Assembly: GCA_014803435.1 (NCBI GenBank)
Contig: JACYFD010000002.1
Span: forward strand, 535,026 to 599,025
Direction of reading: 5' to 3'
From: Cellulosimicrobium terreum
Lineage (GTDB): Bacteria > Actinomycetota > Actinomycetes > Actinomycetales > Cellulomonadaceae
Length of the DNA: 64,000 nt
The notes under the pieces are model-generated. The model worked only from the letters and a program-made list of their open reading frames with translations, was not told the origin of the DNA and ran no database searches. Within the stretch, counting starts at the first letter, position 1, and every line of letters begins with the position of its first letter. This document shows positions 16,236 to 24,347 of the stretch, one piece after another. The position numbers and the translations under genes are program-made.

Positions 16236-17450
16236 TCACACGGCGTGCAGGATCAGCGCGTCCCCCTGGCCGCCGCCACCGCACAGCGCGGCCGCACCGA
16301 CCCCGCCGCCCCGCCGCCGCAGCGCCAGAGCGAGGTGCAGCGCGAGTCGCGCGCCGGACGCACCGACGGGATGTCCCAGGGCGATCGCACCGCCGTCGGT
16401 GTTGACGACGTCCGCGTCGATGCCGAGGTCCGCGACCGACTGGAGCGCCACGGCCGCGAACGCCTCGTTGATCTCGACGAGGTCGAGGTCCGACGCCGCG
16501 AGCCCCTCGCGCTTCAGCGCCGCCTCGATCGCGCGCGCGGGCTGGGAGTGCAGCGAGCTGTCCGGCCCGGCGACCTGCCCGGCCGCGCCGATCTCCGCGA
16601 GCCACGTCAAGCCGTTGCGCTTGGCGAAGGCGCGGCTCGCGACGACGACGGCCGCCGCGCCGTCGGACAGCGGGGAGCTGGACCCGGCGGTGATGGTGCC
16701 GTCCTCGACGAACGCCGGGCGCAGCCGCTCGAGCGCCTCGAGGGTCGTGTCCGCCCGGACGCCATCGTCGTGCTCGACGACGACCGGCTCGCCCCGCCGC
16801 CGGGGCACCTCGACCGGGGCGATCTCGTCGGCCAGGCGCCCCTCGTCGCGAGCCGCAGCGGCGCGCTGGTGCGAGCGCAGCGCGAACGCGTCCTGCTCCG
16901 GGCGCTCGATGCCGCGCGTCGCGCACCCGCGGTCCGTCAGCTCGCCCATGACCTCGCCGGAGAACGGGTCGTTCAGCCCGTCGTAGGTGAGCGAGTCGGC
17001 CATGGTGACATCGCCGAACGCGTGGCCCGCGCGCGAGCCGAGCAGCAGGTGCGGGGCGTTGGTCATGGACTCCTGGCCGCCCGCCACGACGACGTCTGCC
17101 TCGCCCGTGCGGACCAGGCGCGCGGCGTCGACGATCGCCGTGAGCCCGGACAGGCAGAGCTTGTTGATCGTGACCGTCGGGACGTCCCAGCCGATCCCGG
17201 CGTTGATCGACGCCTGACGCGCCGGGCCCTGCTTGCCGCCCGCCTGGACGACCTGGCCCATGATCACGGTGTCGACCTGCTCGGGTGCGACCCCGGCCGC
17301 CGCGAGCGCGCCCCGGATCGCGTGCGCGCCGAGGTCGGCGGCGGACAGGGATGCGAGCGCGCCGCGGAACCGTGCGAACGGCGTGCGCGCACCGTGCAGG
17401 AGGACGGGCGTGACCTCGTCCTCGGGGGTGATCTCGGTCTGGGGGCTCAT
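16236..17450 (-). CDS. Thiolase (acetyl-CoA acetyltransferase)
   Basis: 404 residues, standard thiolase length. The nucleophilic cysteine lies in NKLCLSG, followed by GGQESMTNAPHLL, NEAFAA with the family asparagine/glutamate, GGAIALGHPVGASGAR with the active-site histidine, and CGGGGQG with the second cysteine. It condenses two acetyl-CoA or cleaves 3-ketoacyl-CoA. It shares strand and direction with the acyl-CoA dehydrogenase gene 49 bases upstream, so they probably form one operon for acyl-CoA breakdown. Confidence 0.92.
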   Translation of the reverse strand: MSPQTEITPEDEVTPVLLHGARTPFARFRGALASLSAADLGAHAIRGALAAAGVAPEQVDTVIMGQVVQAGGKQGPARQASINAGIGWDVPTVTINKLCLSGLTAIVDAARLVRTGEADVVVAGGQESMTNAPHLLLGSRAGHAFGDVTMADSLTYDGLNDPFSGEVMGELTDRGCATRGIERPEQDAFALRSHQRAAAARDEGRLADEIAPVEVPRRRGEPVVVEHDDGVRADTTLEALERLRPAFVEDGTITAGSSSPLSDGAAAVVVASRAFAKRNGLTWLAEIGAAGQVAGPDSSLHSQPARAIEAALKREGLAASDLDLVEINEAFAAVALQSVADLGIDADVVNTDGGAIALGHPVGASGARLALHLALALRRRGGGVGAAALCGGGGQGDALILHAV

Positions 17451-17499
17451 CGTCGTGCTCCGAATCGTCGTCGGTCGGGGTGCTGGGGGGCCGCGCGGG

Positions 17500-18753
17500 T
17501 CAGGCGAACGCGGAGACGCCGGTGATGTCGCGACCCACGATGAGCGCCTGGACGGACTCGGTGCCCTCGTAGGTGTGCAGTGCCTCGACGTCGGCGAAGT
17601 GTCGTGCGACGCGGTTGCGCAGCAGGATGCCGTTGCCGCCGAGCAGGTCGCGTGCGCTCGCGGCGATCTCACGGGCCCCGCGGGTGCACGTGTACTTCGC
17701 GAGCGACGCCTGGGGGCCGGTGAGCGCGCCGGCCTCGTCGAGGCGCGTCATCTGCGCGACGAGGAGCTGCAGCTGCGTGAGCGTCGAGAGCATCCGCGTG
17801 AGGCGCTCCTGGATCATCTGGTTCGCGGCGAGCGGGCGGCCGAACTGCACGCGCTGCTTCGCGTAGGCCACCGCGGTCTCGTAGCACGCGATCGCGTGCC
17901 CGACGGCGGCCCAGGCGACCCCGAGGCGCGTCGCGAACAGCACGCGCGAGGTGTCCTTGAACGACCGCGCGCCGGGGAGCGCGGCGTCGGCGGGGACGAA
18001 CACGTCGTCGAGCACGACGTGCGCCTGCCAGATCGCGCGGAGCGAGACCTTGCCCGTGATGGTCGTGCCCGTGTAGCCGGGGGTGTCCTGCGGGACGACG
18101 AACCCGTGGACCTGGTTGTCGGCACCGTCAGCACCGTCGTTGCCTACCAGTCGCGCCCAGACCACCGTGATGTCGCCGGACGACCCGTTGCCGATCCACT
18201 TCTTCTCGCCGTTCAGCACGTACCCCTCGACCCCGTCGCGGGTCTCCTTGCGGGCGGTCGTCTCCAGCGAGACCGAGTCGGAGCCGTGCGTGGGCTCGGT
18301 GAGCGCGAACGCGCCGATGACCTCGCCGCGCGCCATGGGCTCGGCGTAGCGGGCGCGCTGGGCGTCCGAGCCGAGCATCTGGATCGACCGGAGCGCGAGG
18401 CCGCCCTGCACGCCGCAGATCGTCGCGACCGAGCCGTCGCCGCGCGACATCTCCATGGCGGCGAGCCCGGCGCCCATGAGGCTGATGCGCTCGCGGCCGT
18501 CGACGTCCACGCCGTCGCGCAGGAAGTCGAGCTCACCCATGCGCTTGACGAGGTCGAGCGGCACCTCGGCGCGCTCCCAGTAGTCGTCGATGACCGGCAG
18601 GACGTCGTCCTGGACGAACTGGCGGACGCGCTGCTGGTGGGCGCGGTCCGCTTCGGTCGCGTCGGCGAACGCGCCGGCGTAGTCGACGTCGAGGGCCGTC
18701 GTGAGGTCGTAGGCGGGCTCGGTGACACCGGGCATGATCGGGGTGGTGGGCAT
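17500..18753 (-). CDS. Acyl-CoA dehydrogenase (glutaryl-CoA dehydrogenase-like)
   Basis: 417 residues. The domains are the N-terminal helices, the beta domain with FALTEPTHGSDS and WIGNGSSGD, and the C-terminal four-helix bundle with RVQFGRPLAANQ. The base glutamate sits in LHTYEGTESVQALIVGRDITG, a sequence typical of glutaryl-CoA dehydrogenases. FAD-dependent oxidation (and possibly decarboxylation) of glutaryl-CoA is therefore likely, feeding crotonyl-CoA toward the neighbouring thiolase. The start is ATG 18753 with GGGAG upstream. An inverted repeat upstream suggests a local repressor. Confidence 0.88.
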   Translation of the reverse strand: MPTTPIMPGVTEPAYDLTTALDVDYAGAFADATEADRAHQQRVRQFVQDDVLPVIDDYWERAEVPLDLVKRMGELDFLRDGVDVDGRERISLMGAGLAAMEMSRGDGSVATICGVQGGLALRSIQMLGSDAQRARYAEPMARGEVIGAFALTEPTHGSDSVSLETTARKETRDGVEGYVLNGEKKWIGNGSSGDITVVWARLVGNDGADGADNQVHGFVVPQDTPGYTGTTITGKVSLRAIWQAHVVLDDVFVPADAALPGARSFKDTSRVLFATRLGVAWAAVGHAIACYETAVAYAKQRVQFGRPLAANQMIQERLTRMLSTLTQLQLLVAQMTRLDEAGALTGPQASLAKYTCTRGAREIAASARDLLGGNGILLRNRVARHFADVEALHTYEGTESVQALIVGRDITGVSAFA

Positions 18754-18820
18754 CGGTGCTCCCAGGCGAGAGGTTGCGCGGCCTGTCGTGCGCGGCCGGT
18801 GGTCCTTTCCATAGTCCAGC

Positions 18821-18854
18821 GATACCACGTCTCGGTCAAATGAGACGGGGTATC
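18821..18854. promoter_or_regulatory. Palindromic operator before acyl-CoA dehydrogenase
   Basis: GATACCACGTCTC (18821-18833) and GAGACGGGGTATC (18842-18854) are inverted with one mismatch and an 8-bp spacer. The repeat sits between the leftward acyl-CoA dehydrogenase gene and the rightward DUF6221-like gene, as expected for a dimeric repressor. The regulator is not identified. Confidence 0.6.
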
Positions 18855-18911
18855 GCGCGTACGTGTGTCCTCGGCGGGGACCGGCGGCAGGGGGTGCGCG
18901 ATGATGAGGCC

Positions 18912-19214
18912 ATGACACTCACCGAGTTCCTGCTCGCCCGGATCGCCGAGGACGAGGCAGCGGTGGGTTCGCTCGACGCCGCGCCCGAGCCCTGGTCGCG
19001 GGAGCGGCTCCTCGCCGAGTGCACCGCGAGGCGGCGCATCGTCGCCCTCGCCTACGAGGCCACGGGGTACGACATGACCGTCGACCTCGAGCGCGAGTCC
19101 GACGAGCGCAGGGACAGCGGTGTCGCGTATGTCGGGGATCGCATCCTGCGGGCGCTCGCGGTGCCCTACGCCTCGCACCCGGACTACGACCTGGGACAGG
19201 TGACGACGTGGTGA
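18912..19214 (+). CDS. DUF6221-like small actinobacterial protein
   Basis: 100 residues, beginning MTLTEFLLARIAEDEAAV and containing RLLAECTARRRIVALAYEA and a late LRALAVPYASHPDYD, the pattern of the actinobacterial DUF6221 family. That family has no known function. The protein is soluble and acidic. The stop overlaps the start of the next gene. Confidence 0.7.
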   Translation: MTLTEFLLARIAEDEAAVGSLDAAPEPWSRERLLAECTARRRIVALAYEATGYDMTVDLERESDERRDSGVAYVGDRILRALAVPYASHPDYDLGQVTTW

Positions 19215-19906
19215 CCTGGGACGACGACGCGTCGGCAGGCGGGTGGATCGCGGACCGCCTCGGACAGTTCGGGCCGCGCGTCGAGGGCACGGTCCCGCGC
19301 GGCTACGCGGCGTACGCGTGCGTCCCGCACCCCGGAGACGACGTCGACGAGACGCCGGACGTCGCCGAGGACGCGTCGGCGGGCAGCATGGTCGCGCAGG
19401 CGGAGGCCCTCGCCGCGGCGCTCGCGCCGTCCACCGGTGACCAGCCGATCCACCTCGCGCTGTGGACCGGCCACGCCTTCCTCTACGACGCCGGGACGGA
19501 CCCGCGCACGACGTCGGGCATCGGGGTGTTCGTCGCGTGGGACGAGGACGAGCCGCGGCCGAGCGAGGAGGAGATCGCGCGGGCGCGGGCGGAGGCCTGG
19601 GACTCGCTCGCCCAGACTCTCGTCGAACGTCCGACCGCGCCGATGCTCCTCCTCCCGAACCGGGAGTACCACCTGTGGACGGGGACGCTCTCGGACGTCG
19701 GGGTCTTCCGCGAACACGGCCAGCCCCCGAACCTGTGGTGGCCGCACGACCGGTCGTGGTTCGTCGGGACGGAGATCGACGCCGCCGCGACCTACGTCGG
19801 CGGGAGCGAGGAGCTGGTCGACGCCCTGTGTGCCGACCGGACCGCGGCCCGCGCGCTCGGCGCGTACCGGGTCACGCCGTCGGACCTCATGGTGTTCGAC
19901 GACTGA
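19208..19906 (+). CDS. Hypothetical acidic protein
   Basis: 232 residues from GTG 19208, with GGGACAGG seven bases upstream; a second GTG follows immediately. The product is soluble and acidic (VTWDDDASAGGWIADRLGQFG at the start) and contains tryptophan-rich conserved-looking pieces such as LALWTGHAFLYDAG, NREYHLWTG and PPNLWWPHDRSWFVGTEIDAA. The last resembles conserved sequence in uncharacterised actinobacterial proteins of SMI1/DUF-like type, but no domain can be named. It is coupled to the DUF6221-like gene by overlap. Confidence 0.65.
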   Translation: MVTWDDDASAGGWIADRLGQFGPRVEGTVPRGYAAYACVPHPGDDVDETPDVAEDASAGSMVAQAEALAAALAPSTGDQPIHLALWTGHAFLYDAGTDPRTTSGIGVFVAWDEDEPRPSEEEIARARAEAWDSLAQTLVERPTAPMLLLPNREYHLWTGTLSDVGVFREHGQPPNLWWPHDRSWFVGTEIDAAATYVGGSEELVDALCADRTAARALGAYRVTPSDLMVFDD

Positions 19907-19930
19907 CGCCGGCGTCGACGGGCCGCTCCC

Positions 19931-20629
19931 TCAGGCCGACGTGCCGACCGCGATCTCCGCGGCGGTGGCCCGCCGCCGGATGCGCCACCACACGAAGAAC
20001 CCGACGAGCGTGAACGCCCCGTAGAACACGTACATGAACGCGGATGCGTAGTACCCGGCGTCGAGCAGGAGCGGCACGCCCACGACGTCGACGGCGACCC
20101 AGATCAGCCAGAACTCGACCCAGCCCTTCGCCATGCCGTACGTCGCGAGGAGCGAGCCCATGAAGATCCAGGCGTCGGCCCAGACGGGCTCGTACGACTC
20201 GAGCGCGCGGAAGATCGGCGTGAGGATCGCGGTCCCGGCGACGAGCGCGACGACCAGGAAGATCCGTTGGCGCCACGTCGCCCACTGCGGCACGACGGCG
20301 ACGCCGTGGCTGTCCGCGTCCGCGTCGCCCAGCTTCACCTGGGTCCGGCGCCACTGCACCCACCCGTAGACGGACACGATCACGAACATGACCTGACGGC
20401 CCGCCTGGCCGAGGAGGTTCACGGGGTTCGGGGTCGCGAAGACCGCACCGAGGAACACCGTGAGCAGCAGCAGGTTGCCGACGATGCCCACCGGCCACGC
20501 CCACACCTTGCGTCGCATGCCGCCCAGCGCCGACGCCAGGCCGAACCCGTTGCCCACGATCTCGCGCCACAGCAGGTGCTGGTCGCCGATCGTCAGCTGC
20601 GCGTCGAACAACGCGTGGATGGGGTCCAT
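19931..20629 (-). CDS. ribM: PnuC-family riboflavin transporter (RibM-like)
   Basis: 232 residues from ATG 20629 (GAGGAG upstream), with about seven membrane helices. Family segments include GFGLASALGGMRRKVWAWPVG, IVSVYGWVQWRR and ESYEPVWADAWIFMGSLLATY. PnuC proteins usually carry nicotinamide riboside, but an FMN riboswitch lies in the leader. In Corynebacterium and Streptomyces, PnuC-like proteins under this riboswitch (RibM/PnuX) import riboflavin. Riboflavin uptake is therefore preferred here. The function rests on the riboswitch rather than on protein residues. Confidence 0.85.
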   Translation of the reverse strand: MDPIHALFDAQLTIGDQHLLWREIVGNGFGLASALGGMRRKVWAWPVGIVGNLLLLTVFLGAVFATPNPVNLLGQAGRQVMFVIVSVYGWVQWRRTQVKLGDADADSHGVAVVPQWATWRQRIFLVVALVAGTAILTPIFRALESYEPVWADAWIFMGSLLATYGMAKGWVEFWLIWVAVDVVGVPLLLDAGYYASAFMYVFYGAFTLVGFFVWWRIRRRATAAEIAVGTSA

Positions 20630-20688
20630 CGGTGCTCCTCGTCCTCCCGGCACGACGGTTCCGGGGGCGTGAGGACGGCACGACTGCC

Positions 20689-20711
20689 CGCCCGTCGGCG
20701 ATCGACGGGCG
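20689..20711 (-). promoter_or_regulatory. Expression-platform hairpin of the ribM leader
   Basis: CGCCCGTC (20689-20696) and GACGGGCG (20704-20711) form an 8-bp stem between the riboswitch aptamer and the ribM ribosome site. It may be the switching or terminator hairpin of the expression platform. Confidence 0.5.
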
Positions 20712-20723
20712 CGTCCGTGCCGC

Positions 20724-20845
20724 ACGTGCTTCTCCCATCCGGACTTTCACCGTCGGTCCCGGAGTTCCACCAGGTCAACCGCGCGTAGGGCGCGGGTCGC
20801 GGACTGTCACCGCCGGCTCGGAATTGCACCGACCCCGGAGCACGT
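20724..20845 (-). promoter_or_regulatory. FMN riboswitch (RFN element)
   Basis: On the minus strand the conserved RFN blocks appear in order. A P1 arm ACGTGCT is followed by GGGGTCGGTG, CAATTCC, CCGGCGGTGACAGTCCGCG, GGTGGAACTCCGG, CCGACGGTGAAAGTCCGGAT, GGGAGA and the closing P1 arm AGCACGT. It starts just after the TetR gene and leads into the PnuC-family gene. Binding of FMN would switch expression off. Confidence 0.93.
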
Positions 20846-20895
20846 TCGTGCGTACTGCGTTCTGCAACTGCCGATGCTACCCGGCCATTCCCCGC

Positions 20896-21666
20896 TCAGG
20901 ACAGGGCGTCGCGGACGGCGCGCGCGACGGCGTCGGCGACGTCCTGCGGGGCCGAGCCCGGGTCGACCACGGTCACGACGACGCGTGGCGAGCCCCCCGG
21001 CCCGGCCGCGGGGCCGTCGTCGGGCCGGCCCGAGGTGACGGGCGCGGAACGGCGCGCGCCCGACGCCGCAGCACGACGCAGGTCGGCGAACGCCTCCTCG
21101 AGCGTGGGGCGCAGGTCCTGCGCGGGGTCGCGCAGCCAGCGACGCAGGAGCGCGTTGTGCACCGCGACGACGGACGCGGCGAACGCGATGGAGGCCGTCG
21201 AGCGGCGCTGGTCCGCCGGCAGCGCGTCGCGCAGGTACGCGGTGAACGCACGCTCGTAGCGGTGGGTGGTCACGAGCTCGCGGTCGCGCAGCGCGGGGAC
21301 CTGCTGCAGCAATGTGTGCCGCGCGATCGACGTCTCGCGCTGCCCCACGTGGTGGTCGAACACGAGACGCGCCGCGCGGCACACCTCGAGGTACGGGTCG
21401 ACGGCGGGGTCGGGGACGAGGTTCCCCGCGGCATCGGGCGACGGCCGGGTGCGCGCGAGCATGACCACCACCTCGTCGAGGAGGAGCTCGTGGTCGGCGA
21501 AGACCACGTCCTCCTTCGAGCGGAAGCGCCGGAAGAACGTGGCGCGGCTGACCTGCGCGGCGTCGGCGATCTCCTCGACGGTCGTCTGCTCGTAGCCCTT
21601 GCGGGTGAAGAGCTCGATCGCTGCGTCGACCGCCTGGGCATGGGTGCGGCTGCGGACGTCGGTCAT
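20896..21666 (-). CDS. TetR-family transcriptional regulator
   Basis: 256 residues. The N-terminal helix-turn-helix reads AIELFTRKGYEQTTVEEIAD, then AQVSRATFFRRFRSKEDVVF, a textbook TetR domain (residues about 10-58). The ligand domain has the TetR_C-type helices, and a disordered Gly/Pro-rich tail follows residue 215. It is divergent from the MOSC gene with only 40 bp between starts, so it may control that gene or itself. The downstream ribM gene has its own riboswitch. Confidence 0.88.
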   Translation of the reverse strand: MTDVRSRTHAQAVDAAIELFTRKGYEQTTVEEIADAAQVSRATFFRRFRSKEDVVFADHELLLDEVVVMLARTRPSPDAAGNLVPDPAVDPYLEVCRAARLVFDHHVGQRETSIARHTLLQQVPALRDRELVTTHRYERAFTAYLRDALPADQRRSTASIAFAASVVAVHNALLRRWLRDPAQDLRPTLEEAFADLRRAAASGARRSAPVTSGRPDDGPAAGPGGSPRVVVTVVDPGSAPQDVADAVARAVRDALS

Positions 21667-21706
21667 GCTCGGGACGGTACACCGGTCGCCGTGACACGCT
21701 GGTGCG

Positions 21707-22162
21707 ATGAGCGACCTGCCCCGTGTGCACTCCCTCCACGTCGCGAAGGCACGGCGGCTCCCGACCCGCACCGTCCCCGCGGTCGAGGCCGAGGAGGGGC
21801 GTGGGCTCGTCGGCGACCGGTACCACGGCTCGAAGCACCGGCACGTGACGGTCCAGACCCTCGCGGACCTCGCAGCGGCGTCCGCGGAGCTCGGGCAGGA
21901 GATCGACCCGGGCCTCACCCGCCGCAACCTGACGCTCTCGCACGGGGAGCTGCCCACGAAGCCCGGGTCGTTCCTCACGATCGGTGACGTCGAGCTGCAG
22001 GTCCTGCGCATCGCCGCGCCCTGCCGTCTGCTCGACGACTGGATCGCGCCCGGTGCGATGCACTCGATGCACCGGCGCGGCGGCGTGGTGTGCCGGCTGC
22101 TGTCGTCGGGGACCATCCACGTCGGCGACGTGGCGCTCTGGGAGGCGCAGCGGGCTCCGTGA
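21707..22162 (+). CDS. MOSC-domain protein
   Basis: 151 residues. Features of the MOSC sulfur-carrier fold are GLVGDRYHGSKHRHVTVQ, LTRRNLTLSHGELPTKPGSFLTIGD and the conserved cysteine in IAAPCRLLD. Stand-alone MOSC proteins are linked to molybdenum-cofactor sulfuration or detoxification of N-hydroxylated bases. No other molybdenum gene is nearby. Confidence 0.85.
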   Translation: MSDLPRVHSLHVAKARRLPTRTVPAVEAEEGRGLVGDRYHGSKHRHVTVQTLADLAAASAELGQEIDPGLTRRNLTLSHGELPTKPGSFLTIGDVELQVLRIAAPCRLLDDWIAPGAMHSMHRRGGVVCRLLSSGTIHVGDVALWEAQRAP

Positions 22163-22177
22163 CCCGATGATCGGTCC

Positions 22178-23038
22178 ATGACGCAGCGGACCACACCCTC
22201 AGGCAGCACGGCGCCCTCCGCACGGTGGCGCGTCCGTCCGACCGTGCCGGCGGCTGCGGTGGTGTTTCTCGTCTACTGCGTGATCGTCATCAGCCTCATG
22301 TGGACCTCCGGCGTCGGGTACGAGCACTTCTTCGACACCGCCGAGCACACGTTGCGCGCCGCCGTCCTGCCGCTCGCGGCGGGTGCGGTGTGGCTCGTCG
22401 CCTTTCTCACGTGGGCCCGCTGGGACCATGTCTTCCGCGACGCACGACGCCTGCCGTTGCACTGGGGGTACTGGCTGCTGCCGGCGCTCATGGTCCTCGT
22501 CGCGCTGCTGCACCTCCTGGGCGTCGACTGGGGGGCTTTCGCACCGGAGCACCTGCTGGCCGTGCTGGCGGCGAGCGTGCTCGTCGGGTTCGCCGAGGAG
22601 ACGCTGTTCCGGGGGATCGTGCTGCGGTCGCTGCGGCAGGGCGACCGGTCCGAGGGGACGGCCGCCCTGTGGACGACCCTCTGGTTCGGCGCCTTCCACC
22701 TCACGAACCTCCTCCTCGGCGAGCCCGGTGCGGTCCTGCAGGTCGTGTTCGCCGCGCTCTCCGGGTTCGCGTTCTATCTGCTCCGGCGGGGCACCGGGGT
22801 GCTGGTCGCGGCGATGGCGCTGCACGGGCTCTGGGACTTCTCCACGTTCCTGTCCGGTGTGCATGCCGCCGACGGTGCTGCCACCACCGCAGCGAACCTC
22901 CTCACGTTCGTCGTCTACGGCGTCGCGCTCGTCACGGTCGTCGTGCTCGTGGTCCGCGAACGACGGCGCCCGGCGTCCGAGGCGATCACCACGCCGGGGG
23001 TCGCCGTCCCGGGGACCGGTCAGAGCACGAGCCGGTAG
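22178..23038 (+). CDS. CPBP-family intramembrane metalloprotease
   Basis: 286 residues and about eight membrane helices. The CPBP (Abi/CAAX) motifs are complete: FAEETLFRGIVLRSLRQ (glutamates and arginine of motif 1), WFGAFHLTN (motif 2 histidine) and ALHGLWDFS (motif 3 histidine). It should be an integral membrane protease. Bacterial members can give bacteriocin immunity or process peptides, but the target is unknown. Its 3' end overlaps the convergent methyltransferase gene by 19 bases. Confidence 0.88.
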   Translation: MTQRTTPSGSTAPSARWRVRPTVPAAAVVFLVYCVIVISLMWTSGVGYEHFFDTAEHTLRAAVLPLAAGAVWLVAFLTWARWDHVFRDARRLPLHWGYWLLPALMVLVALLHLLGVDWGAFAPEHLLAVLAASVLVGFAEETLFRGIVLRSLRQGDRSEGTAALWTTLWFGAFHLTNLLLGEPGAVLQVVFAALSGFAFYLLRRGTGVLVAAMALHGLWDFSTFLSGVHAADGAATTAANLLTFVVYGVALVTVVVLVVRERRRPASEAITTPGVAVPGTGQSTSR

Positions 23039-24192
23039 AACCGGAAGAACGCGAAGTCGTCGACCGGCAGCACCTCGACACCCGAGAACCCTGCCTCGAG
23101 CGCGTACCGCCGCAGCGTCGCGGGCCGCATGACGGTCCCCGTCCCCGCGGACGGCTGCGACGAGAGGCCGTCGGGCAGGCACACGAACAGGCTGTAGCCG
23201 TACATGATCCGGTCGACCTCGTCCGCCGGGGCGGCGAACTCGTCGCCCACCGCCTCGTCCATGACGACGACGGCCCCGTCGTCGCGCACCGCACGCCGCA
23301 CGGCGTCGAGCACCTCCACCGGACGCGGTAGGTCGTGCACGCACTCGAACGCGAACGCCGCGTCGTACGGGTCGTCCGACGAGCGGGCGAGCTCCGCGGC
23401 GTCCGCGAGACGGAACGTCACGCGTCCGTCGAGTCCCGCCGCGGCCGCGGCCGCGCGGGCCGCCTCGACCGACGGCCGGTCCACGTCGATCCCGTGCACG
23501 ACGGCGCCCGGGTACGCCCGCGCGATCGCGAGCGTCGACCACCCGAACCCGCACCCCACGTCGACGACGCGCGCACCCGGCCGGGACAGGACCGCGTCGA
23601 CCCCGGGCAGCCGCCCGAGGGCGGGACCGAGCTCACGCTCGAACCACGGCCGGTTGACGTCCGCCTGGGCCTCGCGCGCGTCGTCGCCCAGCTGGTCCCA
23701 CGACACACCGCCGCCCGAGCGGTACGCGTCGAGCAGGTGCGGGAGCTGCGGACCGACAGCGCCGAGGAACCGGGCGAGCGGAGCGGTGTACGCGAGCGAC
23801 GTCGTGTCCGTGAGGACCTCGGCGTGCGCCGCGGGCAGGGAGTAGAGGCGCTCGCGGGCGACGTCCTGCGGGTCGGCGCCGAGCGCGGGTGCGGCTCCCG
23901 GGTCCTCGGCGGCGAGGATCCCCGTCGCGGCCTGCTGCTCCAGCCACTCCAGCGCATACCGCTCGTCGGTACCCGTGGCCTCGGCGAGGGCGGTCGACGT
24001 GAGCGGCCCCGAGTCGACGAGCGCGCGGTACCAACCGAGCCGGTCACCGACGTGCACGGACAGCACGTCGATCGCACCGAGCGTCGCGGTGAACAGCCTC
24101 TCGGCGAACTCGTCGACCGGCGAAGCACCCGGTCCGGGCGGGTCGTCGTGCTGCCCGCCGATCTGTCCGTCGGTCGACATGCCGCTCGTCAT
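23020..24192 (-). CDS. Class I SAM-dependent methyltransferase
   Basis: 390 residues. The N-terminal part (residues about 30-100) resembles the winged-helix domain found before some methyltransferases (LTSTALAEATGTDERYALEWL). The Rossmann methyltransferase follows with motif I VVDVGCGFGWSTLAIA, an acidic residue in HGIDVDRPS, and FECVHDLPRPVEVLDAVRR. It resembles the two-domain family often annotated after mycobacterial Rv2258c. The substrate is unknown. The start could be ATG 24192 or 24180. Confidence 0.8.
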   Translation of the reverse strand: MTSGMSTDGQIGGQHDDPPGPGASPVDEFAERLFTATLGAIDVLSVHVGDRLGWYRALVDSGPLTSTALAEATGTDERYALEWLEQQAATGILAAEDPGAAPALGADPQDVARERLYSLPAAHAEVLTDTTSLAYTAPLARFLGAVGPQLPHLLDAYRSGGGVSWDQLGDDAREAQADVNRPWFERELGPALGRLPGVDAVLSRPGARVVDVGCGFGWSTLAIARAYPGAVVHGIDVDRPSVEAARAAAAAAGLDGRVTFRLADAAELARSSDDPYDAAFAFECVHDLPRPVEVLDAVRRAVRDDGAVVVMDEAVGDEFAAPADEVDRIMYGYSLFVCLPDGLSSQPSAGTGTVMRPATLRRYALEAGFSGVEVLPVDDFAFFRFYRLVL

Positions 24193-24347
24193 GGCGACCC
24201 CGTCCCACGTTGGCCGGGCGTGCCGTGGAGGGCGACGCCCGTCCCACGACGGTAAGCCCGTGAGGGCCTCCGCGTCGATGGTTTCGGGGGGTGGAGATCT
24301 CGGGAATGTGCGTGCCGGACGCAACCGTCGATGGGAGCATGGCGCCC

